Source: Candidatus Woesearchaeota archaeon
GTDB taxonomy: Archaea; Nanobdellota; Nanobdellia; Woesearchaeales; GW2011-AR15
NCBI GenBank assembly: GCA_014729915.1
Contig: WJJD01000036.1
Coordinates: 1 to 34,461 of the forward strand
Direction: 5' to 3'
DNA: 34,461 bases
This document shows positions 1 through 8,564 of this stretch, in pieces (the first letter of the stretch is position 1; each line of letters opens with the position of its first letter). The notes under the pieces were generated by a model that had not been told where the DNA came from, searched no databases, and saw only the letters and a program-made list of their open reading frames with translations. The position numbers and the translations under genes were made by a program.

Positions 1-130
1 TATAGAGAACTTTGAATTACCTATAGAGAACTTTGAATTACCAATAAATTGATCTCTATTTTCAGATGTTTATAGAGAATAATTCAAAGTTCTTCTTAAA
101 GAATTTTGATGTTTTTCAAAATTCTCTATA
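1..130. repeat. Iteron/palindromic intergenic element, copy 1 (truncated by window start)
   Basis: Two units of TATAGAGAACTTTGAATTACC followed by a conserved tail ending TTCAAAATTCTCTATA; the tail is near-identical to 4736-4886. Confidence 0.9.
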
Positions 131-193
131 GTGCTAAAGAATAGAATTCGGGGTTTTAAAACAATAATAAAGCAAGGAAATTTTTTATCTTAA

Positions 194-1471
194 CTATGAT
201 TTTTTTCCGGAGATTAACTTTTGATATAAGCTGTATCTATCATTTTTCTGATCTAATTCATCCGGACAAACAGGCCGGGAGTGTGAATCACCATATGCAA
301 CAGACCTAATATCAGGAATTTCTTGTTTTTTTCCAAGAAGGCTTGCATAATAGACCATGACTGGAAAATCCTGCTCAAACATTATTTGCACAGCTTTTTT
401 ATGAACATATTCCCAATTTTCATGTCCTGCTGCAATCTGGTTTGTGTCATGGTTTTCGACAAGAAGAAGCGGTAAATAAGAGTTATCATATTTCTCAAAA
501 TGAGATTCTAGTTTGCGTTCAAATTTTTCTTCATCAGATTCATCTTGCAAATAACCTCTTAATAATTTTAAAAAAGCAAAATCAATAATTCCGTCAAACA
601 TTTCTTCATAATGAAGCTGCAGGTCCTGTTGAGCCTCTATTGGATCTTTTTCATATTTTTCAATAAGCTGTTTTCTAAAATTTCTGTCTCCGACAAGAAT
701 AGTGTTTTTATTATCTGCAAAACTTTTATCAACACATGCTTCTCCGACTAAAAAAATATCCCGGTCATGTTCAGTTTCATATTTTTTGATTTCGTTATTA
801 AATTTTTTCCAGAAAGTATCACTAGGGCCTATTACATGATCTAATCTTAAGCCGTCTATTCCCTTGTCAAGCCAGAATTTGGCAGTCTCAATCATATAGT
901 CTCGTGCAGAAGAATTGTCAAGATTTATTTTTGCAAGAGCATCTACTCCAAGATATGTAAGATATTTTTTGTCCTTAAAATTAATATCAGGATATTTTTC
1001 CTGGTCTTCTTTAAAATAAAACCAGTCTCTTTTATCTTTTTTTTCTTTTGCATCCTTAAAAAAAGGATGTTTTGTTGAGCAGTGATTCGGAACAAAATCC
1101 ATAACAACTTTTAAGCCCTTTTCATGAGCTTTTTCTATCAGTTTCTCAAGATCCTGAATTGTCCCGAATCTGGGATCAACTTCTCTGAAATCTACTGCAT
1201 GATAACCATGATAATTTGTGCCTGCATCATCATTTTTAAAAAATGGAGATAAGTAGAGAACATCTGCTCCAAGCTCAGCTATATAATCAAGGTTTATAGT
1301 TATTCCTGAAATTTTTCCGCCGGCAAACTCAGCAGGATAATCTTCAGTAGAAGCCAGATGTTTTTTATACTCTTTTCTTAACTCTTTACTAAATCCATCA
1401 GGGTTGCAGAATCTGTCTATCATCACATGAAACCAGACAGAGCTTTTCCAGTTGAAATTGTTATCTTCCAT
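194..1471 (-). CDS. GH13 alpha-amylase family glycosidase (no obvious signal peptide)
   Basis: VMDFVPNHCS, GIDGLRLDHV, FLVGEA and LLLVENHDTNQ match GH13 conserved regions including the catalytic D/E/D. Confidence 0.93.
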   Translation of the reverse strand: MEDNNFNWKSSVWFHVMIDRFCNPDGFSKELRKEYKKHLASTEDYPAEFAGGKISGITINLDYIAELGADVLYLSPFFKNDDAGTNYHGYHAVDFREVDPRFGTIQDLEKLIEKAHEKGLKVVMDFVPNHCSTKHPFFKDAKEKKDKRDWFYFKEDQEKYPDINFKDKKYLTYLGVDALAKINLDNSSARDYMIETAKFWLDKGIDGLRLDHVIGPSDTFWKKFNNEIKKYETEHDRDIFLVGEACVDKSFADNKNTILVGDRNFRKQLIEKYEKDPIEAQQDLQLHYEEMFDGIIDFAFLKLLRGYLQDESDEEKFERKLESHFEKYDNSYLPLLLVENHDTNQIAAGHENWEYVHKKAVQIMFEQDFPVMVYYASLLGKKQEIPDIRSVAYGDSHSRPVCPDELDQKNDRYSLYQKLISGKKS

Positions 1472-1627
1472 TGTTATGAGGGTTTATTGACTTATATTTA
1501 AATCATACTTTTTGCTTTAAAAATTAGCAAAAAGTATTTGTGAATCTAAAGAAAATACACGGGTTAGCTGTAAGAACTATTATGATAAATTTATTCTCTG
1601 CTGATTTCCGTGAGAAATCCATAAATC

Positions 1628-1635
1628 TATATAAG
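1628..1635 (+). promoter_or_regulatory. Archaeal TATA-box-like element
   Basis: TATATAAG-like sequence about 25-30 nt before the ATG at 1659, spacing consistent with a leaderless transcript. Confidence 0.5.
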
Positions 1636-1658
1636 TACATGTTCTTTTCCAGATATGT

Positions 1659-2015
1659 ATGACCTACCTCATTGCATGCCTCTCAACCGGAAAAGGGACA
1701 TGGGGTCATGTCTCAAGGCTTATAAAATCAGAAGACTGGGAAAAGGTCTTTCTTATAACCAATGAATTCGGAAAAGAAAGATTCTCTCCTGACAAAGATA
1801 CCCGGCTTGTTCTTGTTCCAAACAAGCTGCATATTAACAAGATGGTTGAGCTTATAAAAGAGCAGCTGAAAAACCAGATTGATGATACACAGGTTGCAGT
1901 AAATTTTGTTTCAGGTACAGGAAAAGAACATATGGCACTTGTATCCGCGCTACTTAAGATGGGGCTTGCTTTAAGGTTTGTTTATATGGATGACGACAAA
2001 TGGATAGAGCTCTAG
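1659..2015 (+). CDS. Small Rossmann-like protein, possibly CARF-like
   Basis: LIACLSTGKGTWGHVSRLI ... VAVNFVSGTGKEHMALVSALLKMGLALRFVYM; alternating strand/helix pattern with a glycine-rich SGTGKEHMAL segment. Confidence 0.6.
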   Translation: MTYLIACLSTGKGTWGHVSRLIKSEDWEKVFLITNEFGKERFSPDKDTRLVLVPNKLHINKMVELIKEQLKNQIDDTQVAVNFVSGTGKEHMALVSALLKMGLALRFVYMDDDKWIEL

Positions 2016-2605
2016 ACTTTTTCACCAATATAAACTCTGTATCCTGACTTCTTGGCAACTGTTCTCATATTACCAAAAACATTTTTTATTTTTTTAGATA
2101 AAGATTTTCCCCCCTTGTTGTGTCTTGCAACAACCTGGACCAAACCTCCTTTGTTAAGGTGTGCATAACTTTTCTCAATCATCTTATAGCATACTTCTTT
2201 TCCTGCTGTCTGCGGAGGATTTAAGAGGATAGTATCAAAACTTTCTTTAATGTTTTCATATACATCACTTTGAATTACCTTAATTTCTTCAAGAGAATGA
2301 AGCATAATATTTTTTTTTGCAAGTTTTACTGCTCTTTTATTTATATCACTCATAACAACAGAAATATCAGGATGAATTTTTTTAAGAGAAACTCCTACGA
2401 CACCATTCCCGCATCCAAGATCATGAACTGCCCAGTTACTTTTTATAATGCAGTTTTCAATAAGAATTTTTGATCCCTTATCAAGCCTTTTTTTAGAAAA
2501 AACACCGCTTCCTGAATACAAGTAAAATTCCTGATTATCTACTCTTATCAGAATCTTTTTTATGTCCGGTTTTGAATCCTGGTCTTTGGAATAATAATGA
2601 GGCAT
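2012..2605 (-). CDS. Class I SAM-dependent methyltransferase (MTS/RsmC-like)
   Basis: VHDLGCGNGVVGVSL (motif I) and ILLNPPQTAG (NPPx motif of N-methyltransferases). Confidence 0.85.
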   Translation of the reverse strand: MPHYYSKDQDSKPDIKKILIRVDNQEFYLYSGSGVFSKKRLDKGSKILIENCIIKSNWAVHDLGCGNGVVGVSLKKIHPDISVVMSDINKRAVKLAKKNIMLHSLEEIKVIQSDVYENIKESFDTILLNPPQTAGKEVCYKMIEKSYAHLNKGGLVQVVARHNKGGKSLSKKIKNVFGNMRTVAKKSGYRVYIGEKV

Positions 2606-3348
2606 TATGAAACAACAATCTTCTTTTTGTCAACACCTAAAAGATTATAGGAAAGCCTGTCAGCAGCTCGTATTATTTCATCCTCATCTGTGCCTTCAAC
2701 AATAATGCATCCGGTATTGTCTCTTAAAACCTGTGTTGTGTCTCCTTTCCTGAGCATTACCACTTTTGTTTTGTCAGATACATTTTCACATGTAACAACC
2801 GGTATATTCGGGTTATCTGTGTTTTTGGAGACTGCGGATTTAACAGTAATAAAAAATATCTTTCCCAGAACCTTTGAAATCTCTGTTCCTGCAATAACTG
2901 ATTTTGAATTCAATTCGGGATCAACAGAGATATAGACAACCTGGTCACCGCTTAATTTTAAGACAGTTCCTGCATTTCTATCTATCGATATGTTTTCTGT
3001 TTCAGCAGGTGAATAATGAAAACCGGGATTGTATGATAATTTTTTTCCCTGCCAATTAACAACAATATTAGTATACCAGGTATCATCGATTTTTGTAAAA
3101 TCAAAACCATTATATGAAAGAGAATTCTGAACAACAGTATCAGTTTTCTGAGGGTTGTTTATCCCCGGAAAATATTTTATGGTTATGACTCCTGCAACAA
3201 AAATGACAACAATAAATATCAGGGCGCCGATCATAACAAAATCTCTGCTCATATCCTCTTCTGCTTCAATCTCATCATCAATATCTTCTTCTAATTCCTT
3301 AATATCCTCTTTTATGTCTTTATCTTTCTTCTTTTTTCCGGATGTCAT
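2605..3348 (-). CDS. Single-TM protein, paralog of the upstream gene
   Basis: Acidic N-terminus, TM helix FVMIGALIFIVVIFVAGVITI, C-terminal block PVVTCENVSDKTKVVMLRKGDTTQV...GCIIVEG shared with 3345-3947. Confidence 0.75.
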   Translation of the reverse strand: MTSGKKKKDKDIKEDIKELEEDIDDEIEAEEDMSRDFVMIGALIFIVVIFVAGVITIKYFPGINNPQKTDTVVQNSLSYNGFDFTKIDDTWYTNIVVNWQGKKLSYNPGFHYSPAETENISIDRNAGTVLKLSGDQVVYISVDPELNSKSVIAGTEISKVLGKIFFITVKSAVSKNTDNPNIPVVTCENVSDKTKVVMLRKGDTTQVLRDNTGCIIVEGTDEDEIIRAADRLSYNLLGVDKKKIVVS

Positions 3349-3947
3349 TTTATTATACCATTTAATTTATAATTTATTTTGTCCATTACTTTGATAAAAC
3401 CACGGGATCTTGATTGTATATGTATACAATTATCCTTTTCAAAAACTTTTGTTGTGTTTGACCCTGAAAATAAGAGAACAGGAATAAACTGTGTTGCATT
3501 CTCACACGTGATTACTGGAAGATTATAAATTTCAGATTGTTGAGATACTCCTTCAATTACATAAATTCCTTTCTCCCTGAATTGATTTCCCATCTCAAAT
3601 CTTATAAAATCAACATAAGTAAGATCCTCAACACCAGGATCAAATGAAAAAAAGAGCATCCTTGAATCAGATAGTTTATCAAGAATATCTTCACTTATAT
3701 TGATGTAATCAACCTCATAAGGAAGATTATAAACCCTGAGTGTTTTTTTGTTTGCAGCAACAGTATAGTAATTCTGTTCTCTTGTAAAATCATAAAAATT
3801 GCCTGAGACATTTAGGATTATTGAATTGTCCTGTGAATTTCCCTGGTATAAAACCACTCCTGCAATACTTGATATTAAAAAGATAGCACTCATTACAGCA
3901 ATCAGTATTTTCTGCCTTTTTTCCCTGTTCTTTCTTTTTTTTCTCAT
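3345..3947 (-). CDS. Single-TM protein, paralog of the downstream gene
   Basis: TM helix near the N-terminus; PVITCENATQFIPVLLFSGSNTTKVFEKDNCIHIQ resembles the neighbour's C-terminal block; 4-bp overlap with 2605-3348. Confidence 0.75.
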   Translation of the reverse strand: MRKKRKNREKRQKILIAVMSAIFLISSIAGVVLYQGNSQDNSIILNVSGNFYDFTREQNYYTVAANKKTLRVYNLPYEVDYINISEDILDKLSDSRMLFFSFDPGVEDLTYVDFIRFEMGNQFREKGIYVIEGVSQQSEIYNLPVITCENATQFIPVLLFSGSNTTKVFEKDNCIHIQSRSRGFIKVMDKINYKLNGIIK

Positions 3948-4017
3948 TTTAAAAAATGAAAAAATACAAATTTAAAAAAGTTGCTGTATATAGATGAATT
4001 TTTACAAAAGCATAAAT

Positions 4018-4686
4018 TTATAATCTATTCTCTCTCCAGCTCCAGTAGGATTCACCAACAATTACATGGTCCAGCACTTTTATACAGAGAAGATCTCCTG
4101 CTTTTTTTATCTTTTCTGTTAGGATTATATCTTCCTGGGATGGATTTGGATCTCCGCTTGGATGATTATGCACCAAAATTATCCTTGAAGAGGAATTTTT
4201 TATTGCAGGTTTAAATACCTCTCTTGGATGAAGTATTGCCTGATCCAATATCCCGATTGAAATAATTTTATCAGAGATTATCTTGTTTTTCGTATCTAGC
4301 ATGACAATAATGAACCTTTCCTGTTTTTCATCCTTAACTTCCTCGTAATACATATTAAAGACATCCTGTGCGGAATTTATGTATTTCTTTTCCTTTTTTT
4401 TTGTCCTTTTAATAAATTCAAAAAGAGCTTTAATCTGCATTGCTTTGGCTGGTCCGATTCCGTTAATCTTCTGCAGTTCAATTAAGGACAAATTTGAGAG
4501 GTTCTCTTTTCCGAAATTACTTAAAAGCCTGTTGGCAATCTCAATTGCGTTTTCATTTTTTGTTCCCTTTGATAGAATTATTGCAAGAAGTTCAGAATCA
4601 CTAAGTGCTTTTTCACCTAACTTTTTAAACCTGTATCTGGGCTGAGACTCTTTTGGCATATCTTTTATCCGCATGCATGTTTCCAA
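4018..4686 (-). CDS. radC: RadC-like JAB/MPN-domain protein
   Basis: HhH-like INGIGPAKAMQIKAL and LVHNHPSGDPNPSQEDI (JAMM-type HxH..SxxxD). Confidence 0.93.
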   Translation of the reverse strand: METCMRIKDMPKESQPRYRFKKLGEKALSDSELLAIILSKGTKNENAIEIANRLLSNFGKENLSNLSLIELQKINGIGPAKAMQIKALFEFIKRTKKKEKKYINSAQDVFNMYYEEVKDEKQERFIIVMLDTKNKIISDKIISIGILDQAILHPREVFKPAIKNSSSRIILVHNHPSGDPNPSQEDIILTEKIKKAGDLLCIKVLDHVIVGESYWSWRENRL

Positions 4687-4735
4687 TTATTTAATTTTTA
4701 ATAATCTTTTTGTTTTTTTAATCAATAATATTTTT

Positions 4736-4886
4736 TATAGAGAACTTTGAATTACCTATAGAGAACTTTGAATTACCTATAGAGAACTTTGAATTACCTA
4801 TAAATTGATCTCTATTTTCAGATGTTTATAGAGAATAATTCAAAGTTCTTCTTAAAGAATTTTGATGTTTTTCAAAATTCTCTATA
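4736..4886. repeat. Iteron/palindromic intergenic element, copy 2
   Basis: Three tandem TATAGAGAACTTTGAATTACC units then the same tail as 1-130; exactly 21 bp longer than copy 1. Confidence 0.93.
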
Positions 4887-5018
4887 CTTAAGGCAAATGA
4901 AAATTTTATTGTGATTATAGATGAATATATCCATTAGAAATTCTACCTTAGGCCAATGGATTTCGATAGGAATCCATAAACCAAAAAATATATATGTCTA
5001 ATTATTTATGATTAAAAT

Positions 5019-5561
5019 ATGAAAAAAGATGTGTCAAGAATAATTGTAAGTGAAATCTTCGGGGTTATGATTTTTTTGATAATTCTTCTTATTTCAACAA
5101 TATTATTCAAAAAGCTTAATCTGCAGATTGCAAAAGCAATCATACATTTTGTAAACAATAATGCTCTTTTAATAATTACAATTTCACTTTTTTTCTCATC
5201 AGCAAAGGTTATTAAGTTAATGAAATTCCCTGCTAATTTGTTTTATCCGGTATTAAATGCATTTGCTTTTCTTTATTTCATTAAATTTTTTTTTAAACTA
5301 CTTGAGTTTGTTGATGTATTAACTGGAGCAAACCTTTTTTGGATTTTTGAGATTTTGGAGGTGTTTGCTTATCCATTTTGTTTTATTCTTATAGTAATAC
5401 TTGGTTATATAAAATATATAAAAACACATGTCAAACCACTTAAAAAGAAAAAAGATTCAAAAGAAGTATCCTGGGAAGAGATAGGATCTGAATTTAAAAA
5501 AACACTTCTTGAACTAATTAAATCAGCTGGAAAGCCTGATGGTTCAAGGAAAAATTCATAA
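5019..5561 (+). CDS. Integral membrane protein, unknown function
   Basis: Long ORF with several hydrophobic segments and a Lys-rich C-terminus. Confidence 0.7.
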   Translation: MKKDVSRIIVSEIFGVMIFLIILLISTILFKKLNLQIAKAIIHFVNNNALLIITISLFFSSAKVIKLMKFPANLFYPVLNAFAFLYFIKFFFKLLEFVDVLTGANLFWIFEILEVFAYPFCFILIVILGYIKYIKTHVKPLKKKKDSKEVSWEEIGSEFKKTLLELIKSAGKPDGSRKNS

Positions 5562-5614
5562 ACTTATTTTCTAAAAGTATATCTTTAAAAATATATATTT
5601 CACCATCATACATC

Positions 5615-6109
5615 ATGAACTACCAATATAAACTTCAAAAAGCTAAAAATATCCAGGAACTATTTGAATTGGTTAAAGAAATTTGTTATGTTCATTTCGG
5701 AAAAGACCAGGCAGGATTAATGGTTGGCCTTTCTGATCTTGGAATTTATGGCGGATCCTTTCTTGGAGCATACTACTCATTGAATGCAAACACGATTGTC
5801 ATAAATAAAAAGCCTCTTTCAAGGATCAGACAGACAAATCCTGATTTATACAAACCTTATGTTTTTCATATTCTCCTGCATGAATATATTCACAGTCTCG
5901 GTTATATGGATGAAACTATTGTACGAAAATTGGTCTATGAGATCTCTGTTAATTATCTGGGAAAAAATCATCTAGCTGTAAAAATTGCAGCTGACATGAA
6001 TGAATTTTTACCATATATATCATTGTCCGGAAATATATCTGAACCAGGGGATTTATCTATAGAATACTTGTCAGGAATTGACAGAAAAAATACAAATTAT
6101 ATAATCTAA
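5615..6109 (+). CDS. Putative small zincin-like metallopeptidase
   Basis: HEYIHSLGYMDE fits HExxH with downstream acidic residues. Confidence 0.6.
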   Translation: MNYQYKLQKAKNIQELFELVKEICYVHFGKDQAGLMVGLSDLGIYGGSFLGAYYSLNANTIVINKKPLSRIRQTNPDLYKPYVFHILLHEYIHSLGYMDETIVRKLVYEISVNYLGKNHLAVKIAADMNEFLPYISLSGNISEPGDLSIEYLSGIDRKNTNYII

Positions 6110-6218
6110 ATTTGAACCTACTTCAACTAGGTGAAAAACCGTAACATATTAATAGTAGTACATTATTATTGTTTCTATAACTTAACATAAATTTTTAAAA
6201 TAATTTTTTTCAAATTAC

Positions 6219-6224
6219 GGAGGT
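6219..6224 (+). promoter_or_regulatory. Shine-Dalgarno for the TrmB-family gene
   Basis: GGAGGT 6 nt before ATG 6231, favouring that ATG over the track's TTG at 6225. Confidence 0.7.
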
Positions 6225-6230
6225 TTGAGA

Positions 6231-7058
6231 ATGATAGTTAAAGATGAATTTTTAAGCAAACTTAGAAGATATTTTAACCTGAACCTTTATGAAGTAAAGA
6301 TCTGGACAGCTATGCTTTCAAGAGGAGTATCAACAGCAGGGGAGCTTTCTGACATTGCCAATGTCCCGAGATCAAGAAGTTATGACGTATTAGAATCCCT
6401 GGAAAAAAAGGGGTTTGTTATTATGAAATTGGGAAAGCCCATTAAGTATATTGCTGTTCCACCAAGCGAGGTAGTGGAGAGAGTAAAAAAGAATGTAAGA
6501 CAGGATGCGGAAGAATCAGTAAAGAGGCTTGAAAATCTAAAACAGACAGAAGTATTAAAGGAATTAAAAAATTTGCATGAAGAAGGAATAGAGCTTGTTG
6601 AAGCATCTGATTTGAGCGGGAGTCTGAAAGGCAGACATAACTTGTATAATCACTTGGAATTTACTATTAAAAACGCTGAGGAATCAGTAACTATCATGAC
6701 GACAACTGAAGGGCTATTAAGAAAGATTGAAGGGCTAACCCCTGTTTTTGAAAAAATACATAAGAGGGGAGCTAAGATAAGAATTGCAGCTCCTGTAACT
6801 GAAGAAGCTCTTCCTGCAGTCAGAGAAGTTTCTAAATTTGCAGAAGTTAAGGATGCAAAGCTTAAGGCAAGATTTGTTATTGTAGACGCCAAAGAAATAA
6901 TTTTTATGGTTCTAGATGATGCGCAGGTTCATCCGACATATGATATCGGAATCTGGATAAATACTCCCTTTTTTGCAAGTGCTTTGGAAGAACTATTTGA
7001 GCTGGCATGGAAAGATATGAAACCGGTTCTTGAAGCAGTGGAGCAAAAAGTAGAATAA
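6231..7058 (+). CDS. TrmB-family transcriptional regulator
   Basis: N-terminal wHTH (LYEVKIWTAMLSRGVSTAGELSDIANVPRSRSYDVLESLEKKGFV) plus C-terminal TrmB effector-like domain. Confidence 0.92.
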   Translation: MIVKDEFLSKLRRYFNLNLYEVKIWTAMLSRGVSTAGELSDIANVPRSRSYDVLESLEKKGFVIMKLGKPIKYIAVPPSEVVERVKKNVRQDAEESVKRLENLKQTEVLKELKNLHEEGIELVEASDLSGSLKGRHNLYNHLEFTIKNAEESVTIMTTTEGLLRKIEGLTPVFEKIHKRGAKIRIAAPVTEEALPAVREVSKFAEVKDAKLKARFVIVDAKEIIFMVLDDAQVHPTYDIGIWINTPFFASALEELFELAWKDMKPVLEAVEQKVE

Positions 7059-7080
7059 TTGTCTCACTTTTTTTTAAAGA

Positions 7081-7130
7081 TATTCAAAAGTTGCCACTGT
7101 TTCTTGAACAGTGGAAAGTTTTGAATTCTA
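7081..7130 (+). repeat. 50-bp palindrome-containing repeat, copy A
   Basis: TATTCAAAAGTTGCCACTGTTTCTTGAACAGTGGAAAGTTTTGAATTCTA; reverse complement is identical to 16074-16123. Confidence 0.95.
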
Positions 7131-7139
7131 GAAAAAAAG

Positions 7140-7424
7140 TTAGTTTTCAGATTTTTTCTCTTCAGAAGTCTTCTTTTTATTTTTTTTATCCGAAAGAGTA
7201 ATTCCTAATTCTTTGCTAAAAATTTCTTTTACTTTTTTATGAGATGCTTTCTTACTTATTTTAAGGATCTTGTCAATAGGTTCTAAATGTTTGATATTAC
7301 ACTTTCTCCTTCTTGTTTCTCCGTCAATAAGAACATAATTATCTTCTAGAACATCAATTATGACTGCTTTTTTTCGGGCATCTCTTCCCGCAATCTTAAT
7401 AACAACTCTTCCAACATCAAACAT
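7140..7424 (-). CDS. rpl14e: 50S ribosomal protein L14e
   Basis: MFDVGRVVIKIAGRDARKKAVIIDVLEDNYVLIDGETRRRKCNIKHLEP is typical of archaeal L14e. Confidence 0.93.
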   Translation of the reverse strand: MFDVGRVVIKIAGRDARKKAVIIDVLEDNYVLIDGETRRRKCNIKHLEPIDKILKISKKASHKKVKEIFSKELGITLSDKKNKKKTSEEKKSEN

Positions 7425-7480
7425 TTTTTTTCCTCCGGTCTCTTATTCTTAAATGTGCTGTCACCATACACAAAAAGAGA

Positions 7481-7747
7481 CTAGTTTCTGGTTTCTTTTT
7501 TGATTAATTTTCTTGTGCATTTGCTGCAAAGAACCCCACCAAATGGTCTTTTCGGCCTTTTTTTGGATCTGGCCATATTTTTCATTTTGGTTGGTCTTTT
7601 TCTGGGTACTCCTTTAAGGACATTACCGCAGTCTCTGCATTTTGCCTTACCGGGTTTTTTTTTCCTGTAATGGATTTTATTATTTCCTCCCGGTAATTTT
7701 TTCTTTTTCCTTTTGAAACTTCTTGATTTAAATCTTCCTTCTGGCAT
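7481..7747 (-). CDS. rpl34e: 50S ribosomal protein L34e
   Basis: MPEGRFKSRSFKRK...CRDCGNVLKGVPRKRP...RPFGGVLCSKC; start trimmed to MPEGR rather than the track's MTSMPEGR. Confidence 0.93.
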   Translation of the reverse strand: MPEGRFKSRSFKRKKKKLPGGNNKIHYRKKKPGKAKCRDCGNVLKGVPRKRPTKMKNMARSKKRPKRPFGGVLCSKCTRKLIKKETRN

Positions 7748-7779
7748 AGAGGTCAAGAAAACTCGTATAATTTATAAAA

Positions 7780-7829
7780 TTTACTGTAATTCCCGTATCT
7801 TCTTTCAGAGATACTGGTATAACAGTAAA
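7780..7829. promoter_or_regulatory. Nested dyad in a divergent intergenic region
   Basis: TTTACTGT...ACAGTAAA with inner GTATCT...AGATAC, flanked by TTTATAAA at 7771-7778 and 7831-7838. Confidence 0.5.
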
Positions 7830-7926
7830 GTTTATAAACCCCAATATTTATTATTAACCATAAAAAAGCAGGATTTTTTATTGTGAGAAAGATAATGTCT
7901 TGCTTTCAAAATAAAAGGTGATATTT

Positions 7927-8553
7927 ATGAAAAAAAGAGGTGAAAAGTCATTACAGATGATTTTTGGCTTGTTTATGTTGCTAATTATTTCTCTTGTTGT
8001 ACTTGCAATGTTTTTCAGATTTGTAAAACAGGGTACAGGAAAAACCAGTCAAGAACTTGAAGACTGGGCAAAAGAGATGGCAATTGAATCAGCAAAATCA
8101 GAATGTGAAAGACTTTGCAACCAGGCAGGTGATGAAGCATCTAAGATTGAGTTTTGCAGCAAGGCATTTCAGGTTGACTGGGATGAAGACGGAAGCGTTG
8201 AAGGTGCTGCACAGTATGGTCAATGGTGGTTTTGTGAAAAAAAGGTTCCTTGTTTTGTGTTAGTTGATAACTGCAAAAGAACATATACAGGACATTATTG
8301 CAGGGATCTGTTGGCACAGTATTCTCCAAACAAATATATGAATCTTCATTTAGATGTTAATGGTATTGCTCCGGACGGAAATGATGAAGATTATGAGGAT
8401 GGATGTGCTCTGCCTCACTCAAATACAGCAGAAGATATACCCAACCGAATTTATCCTACAGAATATAACTGGAAAGAAAGATTCTGTTTTAATGAGACAT
8501 ATAAAGTTGTTCTTGGATCAACTTGGAGTTGTACTGCTCCATCAATTACATAA
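7927..8553 (+). CDS. Pilin-like single-TM protein with Cys-rich ectodomain
   Basis: MKKRGEKSLQMIFGLFMLLIISLVVLAMFF N-terminus; ATG 7927 preceded by AGGTGAT. Confidence 0.7.
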   Translation: MKKRGEKSLQMIFGLFMLLIISLVVLAMFFRFVKQGTGKTSQELEDWAKEMAIESAKSECERLCNQAGDEASKIEFCSKAFQVDWDEDGSVEGAAQYGQWWFCEKKVPCFVLVDNCKRTYTGHYCRDLLAQYSPNKYMNLHLDVNGIAPDGNDEDYEDGCALPHSNTAEDIPNRIYPTEYNWKERFCFNETYKVVLGSTWSCTAPSIT

Positions 8554-8564
8554 TTTTTTGTTTC

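Noticed and set aside
2270-4645. Plus-strand ORFs 2270, 2690, 3155, 3981 and 4379
   Set aside because: Antisense to well-supported minus-strand genes, low-complexity Phe/Ser/Leu-rich translations.
4736-4800. CRISPR-like tandem 21-bp repeats
   Set aside because: Units are directly abutting with no spacers and the unit is too short; it is a tandem iteron element, not CRISPR.
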